Of a DNA stretch of 64,000 nucleotides, positions 43,688 to 52,533 are shown piece after piece; within the stretch, counting starts at the first letter, position 1, and each line of letters begins with the position of its first letter. Origin of the DNA: Nocardia vinacea NBRC 16497 (GTDB taxonomy: Bacteria > Actinomycetota > Actinomycetes > Mycobacteriales > Mycobacteriaceae). The stretch lies in NCBI RefSeq assembly GCF_000308835.1, contig NZ_BAGN01000167.1, positions 1-64,000 on the forward strand. Direction: 5' to 3'. The notes below the pieces were generated by a model, which did no database searches, was not told the origin of the DNA, and worked only from the letters and a program-made list of their open reading frames with translations. The position numbers were made by a program, and so were the translations under genes.

Positions 43688-44064
43688 CTGTTCGAGCACT
43701 GGTTCGGCGGCGAAGAGACCTCGAATTGCTCGACGCCGCCGCTGCCGCCTTGGCGAGAAACTCTACCTGCGCTGGCGAATTCGAATGTGCCCCAAGGATT
43801 CCTCGAATGGAGCCCGCGCCGAACAACACATCTTCGCCAGCGCAACCGACCGCATCGAATCCCTCGACCTGCTCTGCTCGGGCTGGAGCCCGCCTGACCT
43901 TCGGCTGCGAGCGCAATGGTCTAGCCCCGAAATGAGCGCTCCGCCGGCGCGTCACGAATTCTTTTTGCTGCGAGCTATCGCAGAAGCCCGCCACCGCATC
44001 CAACTTAGCGCTGCGGACGCAACGATTAGCGGCGCTACCTCGCAGCTTCAATGGGTTCCGTAGG
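43688..44064. other. Gene-free stretch
   Basis: About 380 bases before the hipBA regulatory region. Frames are open on both strands, but none has a recognisable motif or ribosome site. Confidence 0.4.
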
Positions 44065-44160
44065 CTATCATTGCTATCGCACCGTTAAGTGCCCCTACCT
44101 AACGGCGAGCTGCGCGATTTACGCGGGCTTGCACCACTAGCACTTCGATAGCAACGATAG
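44065..44160. promoter_or_regulatory. Paired inverted repeats upstream of hipBA (candidate operator)
   Basis: CTATCATTGCTATCG at 44065-44079 is the reverse complement (14 of 15 bases) of CGATAGCAACGATAG at 44146-44160. Each arm contains two GATAG/CTATC half-sites 9 bp apart. The right arm runs into the ribosome site of the antitoxin gene. A shorter imperfect palindrome (CGTTA...TAACG) lies between the arms, at about 44083-44104. HipB-like antitoxins bind paired operators to autoregulate. Confidence 0.65.
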
Positions 44161-44168
44161 GAGTTCGG

Positions 44169-44474
44169 GTGACGCGGCCGAAACCTCGTCGGCGATCTCG
44201 GGACGAGATGGGTCCGCTCACTTCCTTCGGAGCCTTCATCGCGGAGCGGCGGCGCAGTCTCGGACTGACCCAAATTGATCTATCGGATCTTGCCGATGTC
44301 GGTGTGTCATCGGTGCGCACCCTGGAGGCGGGGCAAACATCACCGACCCTCGCGATCACCTTGCGCATCCTGGACGCCCTCGGGTTGACGCTCGTAACCA
44401 TGCCGCACGCGGATGCCAGAACCCGGTCCACCAGCACCGCCGAACTGCGCGCCGTGGAAACCAACCGCCAGTGA
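44169..44474 (+). CDS. hipB: HipB-like antitoxin (XRE family)
   Basis: A 101-residue protein with an XRE helix-turn-helix (IAERRRSLGLTQIDLSDLAD, then VSSVRTLEAGQTSPTLAITL) spanning about residues 24-78. Expected to neutralise HipA and repress the operon. AGGAG precedes the GTG at 44169. Its stop overlaps the hipA start by 4 bases (GTGA), the standard antitoxin-first layout. Confidence 0.9.
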   Translation: MTRPKPRRRSRDEMGPLTSFGAFIAERRRSLGLTQIDLSDLADVGVSSVRTLEAGQTSPTLAITLRILDALGLTLVTMPHADARTRSTSTAELRAVETNRQ

Positions 44475-45727
44475 CCACACCAGACGACCTTGCCGACCTT
44501 CGCGCCATCGACAATGCCGATGTCTACAAGGCCGGGCGGCTCGCCGGACAATTGCGCCGCGAACGCGACGACGTCGTGTTCACCTATGCCGAGCCCTATT
44601 TCGCCGATCCGACGGCACCACCGGTCGCATTGACCTTGCCGAAGTGGACAGGAACTTACCGGGCGACCGGAGGCTCGGTCCCGGCCTTTTTCGCGGGCCT
44701 GCTGCCCGAGGGCCTGCGCCTGACTGCGATCACGACCGCCGCACGGACCAGCGAGGACGACCATTTCAGCATTCTGCTGGCCGTCGGCGCCGACACCATC
44801 GGCGACGTCCAGGTGCTGCCCGCGGGAACCGTCCCCTCCGACCCACTACCCCTGTTCGACCAGACCGACACCACGAACGCGGATTTCGCGACACTGTTCA
44901 CCCGCGCCACCTCCACCGACGCCGGCGAACTCGACCGCACCGCGCTGCCCGGAGTCCAGATCAAGGTCTCCGCACAAATGATTTCGGCTCCGGTCTCCAC
45001 CACACGAGGCCCGGCCATTCTCAAACTCAACCCACCCGAGTACCCGTACCTGGTCGAGAACGAGAACTTCTTTCTCGACATGGCCGACGCGTGCGGTATC
45101 CGAGTTCCCGACCACCAGCTCGTCACCGACCAAAACGGCCGCACGGCACTGTTCATCGACCGATTCGATCGCGTCATCGAGCACGGCGAAATCCGCCGCC
45201 TGGCGCAGGAGGACGCCTGCCAGGTTCTGGGACGATACCCGGCCGCCAAGTACCGAGTCACGTTGCAGGAAGCCATCAAAGCCCTTGCCGACGCAGTGGT
45301 CGCCGGCCACGGCTCATATCCTCTGGCCACATTGCACATGCTCGAAATCGCCGCATTCAGCTACCTCATCGGCAACGGCGACCTGCACGGCAAGAATCTG
45401 TCGATCCGGCAGAACCCCGACGGCATCTGGGAAGTCACCCCCGCCTACGACCTGCTGTGCACCCAGCCGTACCTGAGTTGGCATGACCCCATGGCCATTT
45501 CGCTATACGGACGCGACACCAAGCTCGTCTACCGCTGGTGGGCAGAAGCAGCGACCCGCCTCGGCGTCACAACGCGGGCTATCAACCGCAGCCTGGCGCG
45601 GATCGTCGACGCATCGGCTTCGTGGACCAGCCGGGTCGCGGAAATCGGCTTCGACGACAAGACCACGCACCGCCTGGCAGCCTTCATAACGGAACGACGC
45701 AAAGAGCTCCGACAATCTTCGACATGA
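44471..45727 (+). CDS. hipA: HipA-like serine/threonine kinase toxin
   Basis: A 418-residue kinase toxin. GVQIKVS near residue 161 (the family P-loop-like motif, usually GVQPKLS; Ile here), FIDRFDR at 228-234, catalytic GNGDLHGKN at 301-309 (D304, N309) and metal-binding PAYDLL with D327. E. coli HipA phosphorylates glutamyl-tRNA synthetase and causes persistence; the target here is unknown. The E. coli-type N-subdomain 1 is present. Co-transcribed and coupled with hipB. Confidence 0.92.
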   Translation: MTTPDDLADLRAIDNADVYKAGRLAGQLRRERDDVVFTYAEPYFADPTAPPVALTLPKWTGTYRATGGSVPAFFAGLLPEGLRLTAITTAARTSEDDHFSILLAVGADTIGDVQVLPAGTVPSDPLPLFDQTDTTNADFATLFTRATSTDAGELDRTALPGVQIKVSAQMISAPVSTTRGPAILKLNPPEYPYLVENENFFLDMADACGIRVPDHQLVTDQNGRTALFIDRFDRVIEHGEIRRLAQEDACQVLGRYPAAKYRVTLQEAIKALADAVVAGHGSYPLATLHMLEIAAFSYLIGNGDLHGKNLSIRQNPDGIWEVTPAYDLLCTQPYLSWHDPMAISLYGRDTKLVYRWWAEAATRLGVTTRAINRSLARIVDASASWTSRVAEIGFDDKTTHRLAAFITERRKELRQSST

Positions 45728-45814
45728 GCCTATTACGCTGCGCCCCAATAGGATACGGTTCTCCGGCAGTCTATCGCCGAGGGCCGAAGCGATGGCTTCG
45801 TAAAAGGGAACAGT

Positions 45815-46924
45815 CTAGCCCTCTGCGGCCAACTGCCCGCAGGCCGCGGCGATTTCCTGGCCCCGCGTATCGCGCACGGTGCACGGAACGCCCTGCGCGT
45901 TGACGCGCCGAACGAATTCCTGCTCAACAGGTTTCGGGCTGGCATCCCATTTGCTGCCCGGCGTCGGGTTCAGCGGGATGACGTTCACGTGCACGCGGGA
46001 GCCAAGGGCCTTGTGCAGTTTCGCGCCGAGCATGTCGGCGCGCCACGGCTGGTCGTTGATATCGCGAATCAGCGCGTATTCGATGGACACCCGGCGACCG
46101 CTCTTATCGGCGTAGTAGCGGGCGGCATCGAGGACCTCGGCGACCGGCCATCGGTTGTTGACCGGCACCAGGGTGTCGCGCAGTTCGTCATCGGGGGTGT
46201 GCAGCGACACCGCGAGGGTCACCGAGAGGTCCTCGTCGGCGAGCTTGCGAATGGCCGGAGCCAAGCCGACGGTGGAAACGACCACGTTGCGCTGAGAAAT
46301 CCCGAAGCCGTCGGGTGCGGGTGAGGTGATGCGACGAACCGCGGCGACCACCCGCTTGTAATTGGCCAGCGGTTCACCCATACCCATGAAGACGATATTG
46401 GACAGGCGGCCCGGACCGCCCGATACCTCGCCATCACGCATGGCAGCGGCTGCGGCACGGACCTGATCGACGATTTCGGCGGTGGAGAGATTACGGTTGA
46501 GGCCGCCCTGACCGGTGGCACAGAACGGGCACGCCATACCGCAGCCGGCCTGGCTGGAAATGCACAGGGTGGCGCGGTCCGGATAGCGCATCAACACGCT
46601 CTCCAGCAAGGTGCCATCACCCGCACGCCACAGGGTCTTTCGCGTCTCGCCGCCATCGCACGCGACATGCTTGACCACCGACATCAGCGGCGGAAACAGC
46701 GCCGCGCCGACCTTTTCGCGCACAGTGGCGGGCAGATCGGTCATCAGCTCCGGATCGGCCTGCAGGCGGCCGTAGTACTGGCGCGCGATCTGGTCGGCGC
46801 GGAACTTCGGCAGACCGAGCTCCTCGACCACGGCCTTGCGCCCATCGGCATCGAGGTCGGCGAGGTGCCGCGGCGGCATGCCACGGCGCGGAGCATCGAA
46901 GACGAGGGGCAGGGAGACGGTCAT
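45815..46924 (-). CDS. rlmN: Dual-specificity 23S rRNA/tRNA m2A methyltransferase
   Basis: A 369-residue radical-SAM enzyme methylating A2503 of 23S rRNA and A37 of some tRNAs. Cluster motif CGMACPFC (C128, C132, C135), GMGEPLANY, and the C-terminal AACGQL carrying the methyl-accepting cysteine. Downstream neighbour of cdsA, with lapA-like between in the opposite direction. Confidence 0.97.
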   Translation of the reverse strand: MTVSLPLVFDAPRRGMPPRHLADLDADGRKAVVEELGLPKFRADQIARQYYGRLQADPELMTDLPATVREKVGAALFPPLMSVVKHVACDGGETRKTLWRAGDGTLLESVLMRYPDRATLCISSQAGCGMACPFCATGQGGLNRNLSTAEIVDQVRAAAAAMRDGEVSGGPGRLSNIVFMGMGEPLANYKRVVAAVRRITSPAPDGFGISQRNVVVSTVGLAPAIRKLADEDLSVTLAVSLHTPDDELRDTLVPVNNRWPVAEVLDAARYYADKSGRRVSIEYALIRDINDQPWRADMLGAKLHKALGSRVHVNVIPLNPTPGSKWDASPKPVEQEFVRRVNAQGVPCTVRDTRGQEIAAACGQLAAEG

Positions 46925-47106
46925 AGTCTCTCCAGTGTCCCATCTCGCGTGTGCGGCCCGGACCGAAGGTGGCCATCACGGCGCCCGACGCGACGAACGT
47001 CACGTTCGACCGGGCCGGATGCGCACCCCCTGCCTCGACATAACGACATATCGGTCAGCGCGTAGAAATACGTGCACCCGAGATAGCGATCGGCAATGAT
47101 CGAAGT

Positions 47107-47445
47107 ATGACCAGTCATGCCGAGTCGTCCGAGCCGGAGCGCACCGAAGATGTCGCACCTGCGTCGACCGGCCGTAAGCCGGTAGAGCCGACCGGTCGCA
47201 AGTCGCTGGTGAAGAGCCGGACCGGTGACACTTGGGTCGCCCTGACCGCCGCGACGCTGATCGGGATCGTGCTGCTGATCTTCATCCTGCAGAACCTGGA
47301 GCAGCAGCGGGTGGATCTCTTTTTCTGGAGCTTCTCCATGCCGGTCGGCATCATGATGCTGCTGTCGGTGATCGCCGGTGCGCTGGTGATGGCGCTCGTC
47401 GGCGGGGTGCGGATCATTCAGCTCCGTCACGCTGCGAAGCGCTAG
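47107..47445 (+). CDS. LapA-domain (DUF1049) membrane protein
   Basis: A 112-residue protein: a hydrophilic head of 50 residues, then two spans with the LapA pattern (ALTAATLIGIVLLIFILQN; VGIMMLLSVIAGALVMALVG) joined by LEQQRVDLFFWSFSMP. In E. coli LapA helps assemble the LPS regulator LapB; in actinobacteria the role is unknown. Convergent with cdsA, overlapping it by 4 bases. Confidence 0.88.
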   Translation: MTSHAESSEPERTEDVAPASTGRKPVEPTGRKSLVKSRTGDTWVALTAATLIGIVLLIFILQNLEQQRVDLFFWSFSMPVGIMMLLSVIAGALVMALVGGVRIIQLRHAAKR

Positions 47446-48773
47446 ATCAAGCTGCTGAGCACCAGCCACGACACGAAGGCCGAGGGCAGCATCGAATCGA
47501 GGCGGTCCATGATGCCGCCGTGGCCGGGCAGCAGGGTGCCCATATCCTTGATGCCCAGTTCCCGCTTGACCTGGGATTCGATGAGATCGCCGACGGTCGC
47601 GACCAGGACCAGGCCGACGCCGAGCACCACGCCGATCATCGAATTGGCTTCCAGCAGCAGGGTCACCGTCAGCAGACCGCCGATCACGCTGAACACCAGC
47701 GAACCGCAGAAGCCCTCCCAGGACTTCTTCGGGCTGATCGCGGGCACCATCGGATGCCGCCCGAACAGCACACCCGCCACATAACCGCCGACATCGGAGC
47801 AGACCACCAGGATCATGAAGGTCAGCACCCGCAGATTACCGTCGGGTTCGAGCAGCAGCAGCGTCGCGAACGAGGCGAGCAGCGGGATCCAGGCCAGGGT
47901 GAAGATCGTGATCGCGGTGTCGCGCAAGAAGTTTCGCGGCGCGGTCTGCAAGCCGTGATCGAAAAGACGCCACACCATGCAGATCAGCGTGGTCGCGGCA
48001 AAGGCGCCCGCCACTCCGCTGGCGCCCCACGGCCAGCCGAGCCAGAACACCGCCTGACCGCCGACGATGAGCGGGATCCGCGGGACGAGGACATCCGCCT
48101 CGCGCAGCCGCTTGGCGACCTCCCAGGTCGCGACGCCGACTCCGGCGGCCGCAACGCCGATGAATACCTTCGGCACGAACAGCAGGATCGCGATGAGCGA
48201 GAGCCCGAGGCCGAAGCCGACGGCCAAGGCGGCGGGCAGGTTGCGGCCGGCGCGCGAGGCGGGAGCTGCGGATTCGTCCGAGTTCTGTTCCTGGGCTGTG
48301 GCATTCACGGGCTCGGCGGCCGAATATTCGGGGGTCACGGAACCGCCGTTTTCGGATCCTGGCGTCGCCGGTCCCCAGCTCGAAGGCCCATCGGTCGCAG
48401 GTTCTGGATTCGCAGGTCCATCAGTCGCGGGGCGGGGTGTCGCGGGACCATCGGTCGCGGGGCCATCGGTCGCCGAGCCGAGCGTCGCGAGACCATCGGT
48501 CGCGGGGCCGGATGTCGTCGGTCCCGAGGGAACGACGGTGGCATCGCCCGGGGTAGCGGGCCGACCGGTCGAGGCCACCGGCACCGAGGATCCCCGACGT
48601 TCAGCCTCCGACGTCGCGGAGTCTGTGTGTACGCGTTCGGGAGGTGCGGCTTCGGGAATCGCGGCATCGACCGCGCGCCCGTCCGTCGCATCAACAGTGC
48701 CGTTGGCCGGCCTCGGCTCCTCGGCCGCACCGGTCGCGGCGGCGTTCTCGGCCACGATTGTCCCGTCGCTCAA
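47442..48773 (-). CDS. cdsA: Phosphatidate cytidylyltransferase with long repeat-rich N-terminus
   Basis: A 443-residue membrane enzyme making CDP-diacylglycerol. The C-terminal 270 residues have about eight spans and the CDS signature (SQVKRELGIKDMG, LPGHGGIMDRLDS). The first 170 residues are Ala/Pro/Thr/Gly-rich and disordered, with imperfect PATDG repeats at about residues 90-137. This is longer than in most homologues. The apparent start is TTG at 48773; a GTG a few codons on is an alternative. Confidence 0.93.
   Translation of the reverse strand: MSDGTIVAENAAATGAAEEPRPANGTVDATDGRAVDAAIPEAAPPERVHTDSATSEAERRGSSVPVASTGRPATPGDATVVPSGPTTSGPATDGLATLGSATDGPATDGPATPRPATDGPANPEPATDGPSSWGPATPGSENGGSVTPEYSAAEPVNATAQEQNSDESAAPASRAGRNLPAALAVGFGLGLSLIAILLFVPKVFIGVAAAGVGVATWEVAKRLREADVLVPRIPLIVGGQAVFWLGWPWGASGVAGAFAATTLICMVWRLFDHGLQTAPRNFLRDTAITIFTLAWIPLLASFATLLLLEPDGNLRVLTFMILVVCSDVGGYVAGVLFGRHPMVPAISPKKSWEGFCGSLVFSVIGGLLTVTLLLEANSMIGVVLGVGLVLVATVGDLIESQVKRELGIKDMGTLLPGHGGIMDRLDSMLPSAFVSWLVLSSLI
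48350..48520. repeat. Imperfect 15-bp-type repeats in the cdsA 5' region
   Basis: Runs of gaccatcggtcgc / ggccatcggtcgc-like words encode PATDG and related pentapeptides. Such arrays change length easily by slippage. Confidence 0.65.
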
Positions 48774-48829
48774 CTCGTCGTTCCGTTCGTCCCCCGCCCG
48801 GGCGGGCCCGAAAGATCCGGCCTCGGACC

Positions 48830-49387
48830 TCAGACCTCGAGCAGTTCAGCTTCCTTGTGCTTGACCAGTTCATCGACCTGGCCGACATATTTCGCGGTGG
48901 TCTTGTCGAGCTCCTTCTCGGCGCGCCCGACCTCATCCTCACCCGCCTCGCCATCCTTCTGGATCCGCGACAGTTCGTCCATGGCCTTTCGGCGGACATT
49001 CCGAATCGAGACCTTGGCGTCCTCGCCCTTGCCCTTGGCCTGCTTGGCCAGTTCACGGCGCCGCTCCTCGGTGAGCTGCGGGACCGAGATCCGAATGATG
49101 TCACCGTTGTTGGTGGGGTTGACACCGAGATCCGAATTGCGGATCGCGGTCTCGATCGCGCCGAGCGTCGACTGCTCGTACGGCTTGATCACCACCATCC
49201 GCGGCTCGGGCACGGTAATGCTCGACACCTGGGTAATCGGGGTCGGCGAACCGTAGTAGTCGATGACAATCCGTTGGAACATACCCGGATTCGCTCGACC
49301 GGTACGGATGGACCCGAGATCGTCCTTCGCCACCGAGACGGCCTTCTCCATCTTCTCCTCGGCGTCGAAGAGCGCTTCTTCAATCAC
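48830..49387 (-). CDS. frr: Ribosome recycling factor
   Basis: A 185-residue protein that splits post-termination ribosomes together with EF-G. Typical sequence throughout: IEEALFDAEEKMEKAV, IRTGRANPGMF, DYYGSPTPITQV, NVRRKAMDEL. The GTG at 49387 follows GGAGGAAAC and gives the family length; upstream in-frame codons are ignored. Part of the pyrH-frr-cdsA run. Confidence 0.97.
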   Translation of the reverse strand: MIEEALFDAEEKMEKAVSVAKDDLGSIRTGRANPGMFQRIVIDYYGSPTPITQVSSITVPEPRMVVIKPYEQSTLGAIETAIRNSDLGVNPTNNGDIIRISVPQLTEERRRELAKQAKGKGEDAKVSIRNVRRKAMDELSRIQKDGEAGEDEVGRAEKELDKTTAKYVGQVDELVKHKEAELLEV

Positions 49388-49436
49388 GACCGTTTCCTCC
49401 ACAGCGTCGTCATCGTCATGATCCGCGGGCGCGGGG

Positions 49437-50165
49437 TCAGGACCGAACCAATGTGCCGATCTTCTCACCGGCGACCGCACGGGCGATATTGCCCTTCGTC
49501 AACAAATTGAACACCAGGATGGGCATCTGGTTGTCCATACACAGGCTGAAGGCCGTCGCGTCGGCGACCTTCAGGTCACGCTCGATGACCTCTTTATGCG
49601 TGATTTCGGTGTACATGGTCGCGCTCTCGTCGACGCGGGGGTCCGCAGTGAAGACTCCGTCGACTGCCTTGGCCATCAGCACCACATCGGCACCGATCTC
49701 CAGCGCGCGCTGGGCGGCGGTGGTGTCGGTGGAGAAGTAGGGCATGCCCATACCCGCACCGAAGATGACAACGCGGCCCTTCTCCAGGTGCCGCTTGGCG
49801 CGCAGCGGCAGATACGGCTCGGCCACCTGTCCCATCGTGATCGCGGTCTGGACTCGGGTGTCGATGCCCTGCTGCTGCAAAAAGTCTTGCAGCGCAAGGC
49901 TGTTCATCACGGTGCCGAGCATGCCCATATAGTCCGAGCGGGCGCGTTCCATGCCGCGCTCCTCGAGCTCGGCGCCGCGGAAGAAGTTGCCGCCGCCGAT
50001 CACCACGGCGACCTGAACGCCGCTGGAGACCACCTCGGCGATCTGCTCGGCGACCGTCTGCACCACATCGGGGTCGAGCCCCACCCTGCCGCCGCCGAAC
50101 ATCTCCCCGCCCAATTTGAGGAGCACCCGGCGATATCCTGGGCGTTCGATCCCGGGGGTCGTCAT
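49437..50165 (-). CDS. pyrH: UMP kinase
   Basis: A 242-residue hexameric enzyme phosphorylating UMP to UDP. LLKLGGEMFGG at the N-terminus, VVIGGGNFFRG, and ADVVLMAKAVDGVFTADPR are diagnostic. AAGGAG precedes the ATG at 50165. Immediately upstream of frr. Confidence 0.97.
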   Translation of the reverse strand: MTTPGIERPGYRRVLLKLGGEMFGGGRVGLDPDVVQTVAEQIAEVVSSGVQVAVVIGGGNFFRGAELEERGMERARSDYMGMLGTVMNSLALQDFLQQQGIDTRVQTAITMGQVAEPYLPLRAKRHLEKGRVVIFGAGMGMPYFSTDTTAAQRALEIGADVVLMAKAVDGVFTADPRVDESATMYTEITHKEVIERDLKVADATAFSLCMDNQMPILVFNLLTKGNIARAVAGEKIGTLVRS

Positions 50166-50362
50166 GGGTGTTCGTCTCCTTCGGCGATAGATTTCGGTCT
50201 GTCGACACAGCACGTGGGCCGGATGGCAACGCGGAGGCTCAACACAGAGCGCCTTTATCCTGCCCTACTCCGATTCGATGTGGGTAGAAGACCCCCTCGG
50301 ACGCAACGAACTCGCCCGGTCAGGCTCGGGAATTGCGGATGAACGGGCGGCGTCCGGACAGC

Positions 50363-50404
50363 CGAAACCCCTCGCACACCGCATCCGGAGCACGAGGGGT
50401 TTCG
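50363..50404 (-). terminator. Terminator downstream of tsf
   Basis: A perfect 12-bp stem, CGAAACCCCTCG / CGAGGGGTTTCG, with an 18-base loop, starting 10 bases after the tsf stop. Confidence 0.8.
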
Positions 50405-50413
50405 CGGGCGTTA

Positions 50414-51238
50414 TCAGGCCTGGCCGACCTCGAAGCGGGCGAAGCGGGTCACGGTGACACCGGCCTCGTCCAGCAGCGCCTTGACGGTCTTCTTCGAATC
50501 GGTGACCGACGCCTGCTCCAGCAGGACGACATCCTTGAAGAAGCCGTTGACGCGGCCCTCGGTGATCTTCGGCAGCGCGGCCTCGGGCTTACCCTCTTCC
50601 TTGGCGGTCTGCTCGGCGATGCGGCGCTCGTTCTCCACCACGTCGGCAGGCACCTCGTCGCGGGTCAGGTACTTGGCCTTGAGCGCGGCGACCTGCATGC
50701 CGACGGCACGCGCGGCGTCGGCGGCGGCGTCACCCTCGCCCTGGTACTCGACCAGCACGCCGACGGCGGGCGGCAGGTCGGTGGCACGCTTGTGCAGGTA
50801 GACGGCGACCGGGCCGTCGAAGGAGATGACACGACGCAGCTCGAGCTTCTCGCCGATCTTGGCGGCCAGCGCCTGCAGCGCCTCCTCGACGGTCTGACCG
50901 TCCAGCTTCAGCGCCTTCAGCGTGTCCAAGTCGGCGGGCTTGACGGCCGCGGCGGCGGTCACGATCTTGTCGGCGAGGCCCTGGAACTCGTCGTTCTTGG
51001 CGACGAAGTCGGTCTCGGAGTTGATCTCGATCAGCACGCCGTCCTTGGCGACGACCAGGCCCTCGGCGGTGGCGCGCTCGGCGCGCTTGCCGACATCCTT
51101 GGCACCCTTGATGCGCAGCACCTCGACGGCCTTGTCGAAATCGCCGTCCGTCTCGACCAGCGCGTTCTTGCAGTCCATCATCCCGGAGCCGGTGAGCTCC
51201 CGCAGCCGCTTCACGTCAGCGGCGGTGTATGTCGCCAT
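50414..51238 (-). CDS. tsf: Elongation factor Ts
   Basis: A 274-residue nucleotide-exchange factor for EF-Tu. N-terminal UBA-like ADVKRLRELTGSGMMDCKNAL and the TDFVAKNDEF core motif are intact. AGGAGGAT before the ATG. Downstream of rpsB, with a long hairpin between them. Confidence 0.97.
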   Translation of the reverse strand: MATYTAADVKRLRELTGSGMMDCKNALVETDGDFDKAVEVLRIKGAKDVGKRAERATAEGLVVAKDGVLIEINSETDFVAKNDEFQGLADKIVTAAAAVKPADLDTLKALKLDGQTVEEALQALAAKIGEKLELRRVISFDGPVAVYLHKRATDLPPAVGVLVEYQGEGDAAADAARAVGMQVAALKAKYLTRDEVPADVVENERRIAEQTAKEEGKPEAALPKITEGRVNGFFKDVVLLEQASVTDSKKTVKALLDEAGVTVTRFARFEVGQA

Positions 51239-51278
51239 GGGTGGCGATCCTCCTGTGTGTTGTTTCGGGTGGTAACAC

Positions 51279-51320
51279 CACCTTGCCGACCGCTCCTATG
51301 CAGGAGAGGTCGGCAAGGTG
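51279..51320 (-). terminator. rpsB-tsf intergenic hairpin (attenuator-like)
   Basis: A perfect 13-bp stem CACCTTGCCGACC / GGTCGGCAAGGTG, extended by CTCCT / AGGAG after one mismatch, closing a 4-base loop. No U-run follows, so it may attenuate, stabilise or process the message rather than end it. Confidence 0.75.
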
Positions 51321-51334
51321 AACAAACGCGACGA

Positions 51335-52168
51335 TCAGGCGTCGGCCGGGGTGGCGGGGGCCTCGGCGGCAGCCTCGGCCTCGGTCGCGGTGGGGGCGGC
51401 CTGCGCAAGCAGCTCCTGCTCCCACTCGGCGAGCGGCTCGCCCGCACCGGCTTCCGGCTTCTCGTCACCGGAGGAGATACCGGCCCGCGCCTGCACGCCC
51501 TCGGCCACCGCGGAGGCGACGACCTTGGTCAGCAGAGCGGCGGAACGGATCGCGTCGTCGTTACCCGGGATCGGGTAGTCGACCAGATCGGGATCGCAGT
51601 TGGTGTCCAGGATCGCGATGACCGGGATGTTCAGCTTGCGCGCCTCGCCGACGGCGATGTGCTCCTTGTTGGTGTCGACGACCCAGATGGCCGAGGGCAC
51701 CTTGGCCATATCGCGGATACCGCCGAGGGTGCGCTCCAGCTTGTTCATCTCACGCGTGAGCATGAGGATTTCCTTCTTGGTGCGACCCTCGAAGCCACCG
51801 GTCTGCTCCATCGCCTCGAGCTCCTTGAGGCGCTGCAGGCGCTTGTGCACGGTGGAGAAGTTGGTGAGCATGCCACCCAGCCAACGCTGGTTGACGTAGG
51901 GCATCCCGACGCGAGTCGCCTCGGCCGCGATCGACTCCTGGGCCTGCTTCTTGGTGCCGACGAAGAGAACGGTGCCACCGTGGGCGACGGTCTCCTTGAC
52001 GAACTCGTAGGCCTTGTCGATGTAGGTCAGCGTCTGCTGCAGGTCGATGATGTAGATGCCGTTGCGGTCGGTGAAGATGAACCGCTTCATCTTCGGGTTC
52101 CAGCGCCGGGTCTGGTGTCCGAAGTGTGCGCCGCTGTCGAGCAGCTGCTTCATTGTTACGACAGCCAT
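51335..52168 (-). CDS. rpsB: 30S ribosomal protein S2
   Basis: A 277-residue S2. TMKQLLDSGAHFGHQTRRWN and NPKMKRFIF at the start, and LIVVDTN-like and VDYPIPGNDDAIRS motifs later. The C-terminal 40 residues are an Ala/Glu-rich tail typical of actinobacterial S2. Operon with tsf. Confidence 0.98.
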   Translation of the reverse strand: MAVVTMKQLLDSGAHFGHQTRRWNPKMKRFIFTDRNGIYIIDLQQTLTYIDKAYEFVKETVAHGGTVLFVGTKKQAQESIAAEATRVGMPYVNQRWLGGMLTNFSTVHKRLQRLKELEAMEQTGGFEGRTKKEILMLTREMNKLERTLGGIRDMAKVPSAIWVVDTNKEHIAVGEARKLNIPVIAILDTNCDPDLVDYPIPGNDDAIRSAALLTKVVASAVAEGVQARAGISSGDEKPEAGAGEPLAEWEQELLAQAAPTATEAEAAAEAPATPADA

Positions 52169-52235
52169 GGTGCCGTATCTCTCTTTCGTTGCCGGTTGCC
52201 GCGGCGAATCGGTGATCCGCCGCCCTGGCGCCTCC

Positions 52236-52280
52236 GAATCATCGGACCTGATCGCGAGGATCAGGACCAGCCGATGATTC
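52236..52280 (-). promoter_or_regulatory. Structured leader upstream of rpsB
   Basis: Nested inverted repeats: GAATCATCGG / CCGATGATTC outside and CTGATC / GATCAG inside. They lie 68-112 bases before the rpsB start codon. No U-run follows. A plausible target for S2 autoregulation, but I could not match it to a named RNA family. Confidence 0.55.
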
Positions 52281-52533
52281 CCTGCTCCGCATGCACTGCC
52301 GATTCACGAAGTCGAGCTCCGGTTCGAACAGCGCCGTTACGAACAAGCACGGGGTGGCGCGCGAAGTCGGTCCGTGCAGGCACAGACCGCTCGACCAGTC
52401 TACGGGCTGAGGGGGTGAGTTCCTAAATCGCCCTGTCATGGGTCGAAATAGGCCGTCTCCACAACCGAGCAAGTTGTCCACACTCGCCGAAGTAAGGGTA
52501 CTGCGGGTGCTCTACGCGGCCGACGCTTGAAAC
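52281..52533. other. Intergenic region, divergent
   Basis: Holds the promoters of the rpsB operon and of the secreted repeat protein. I see no gene and no other clear signal. Confidence 0.4.
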
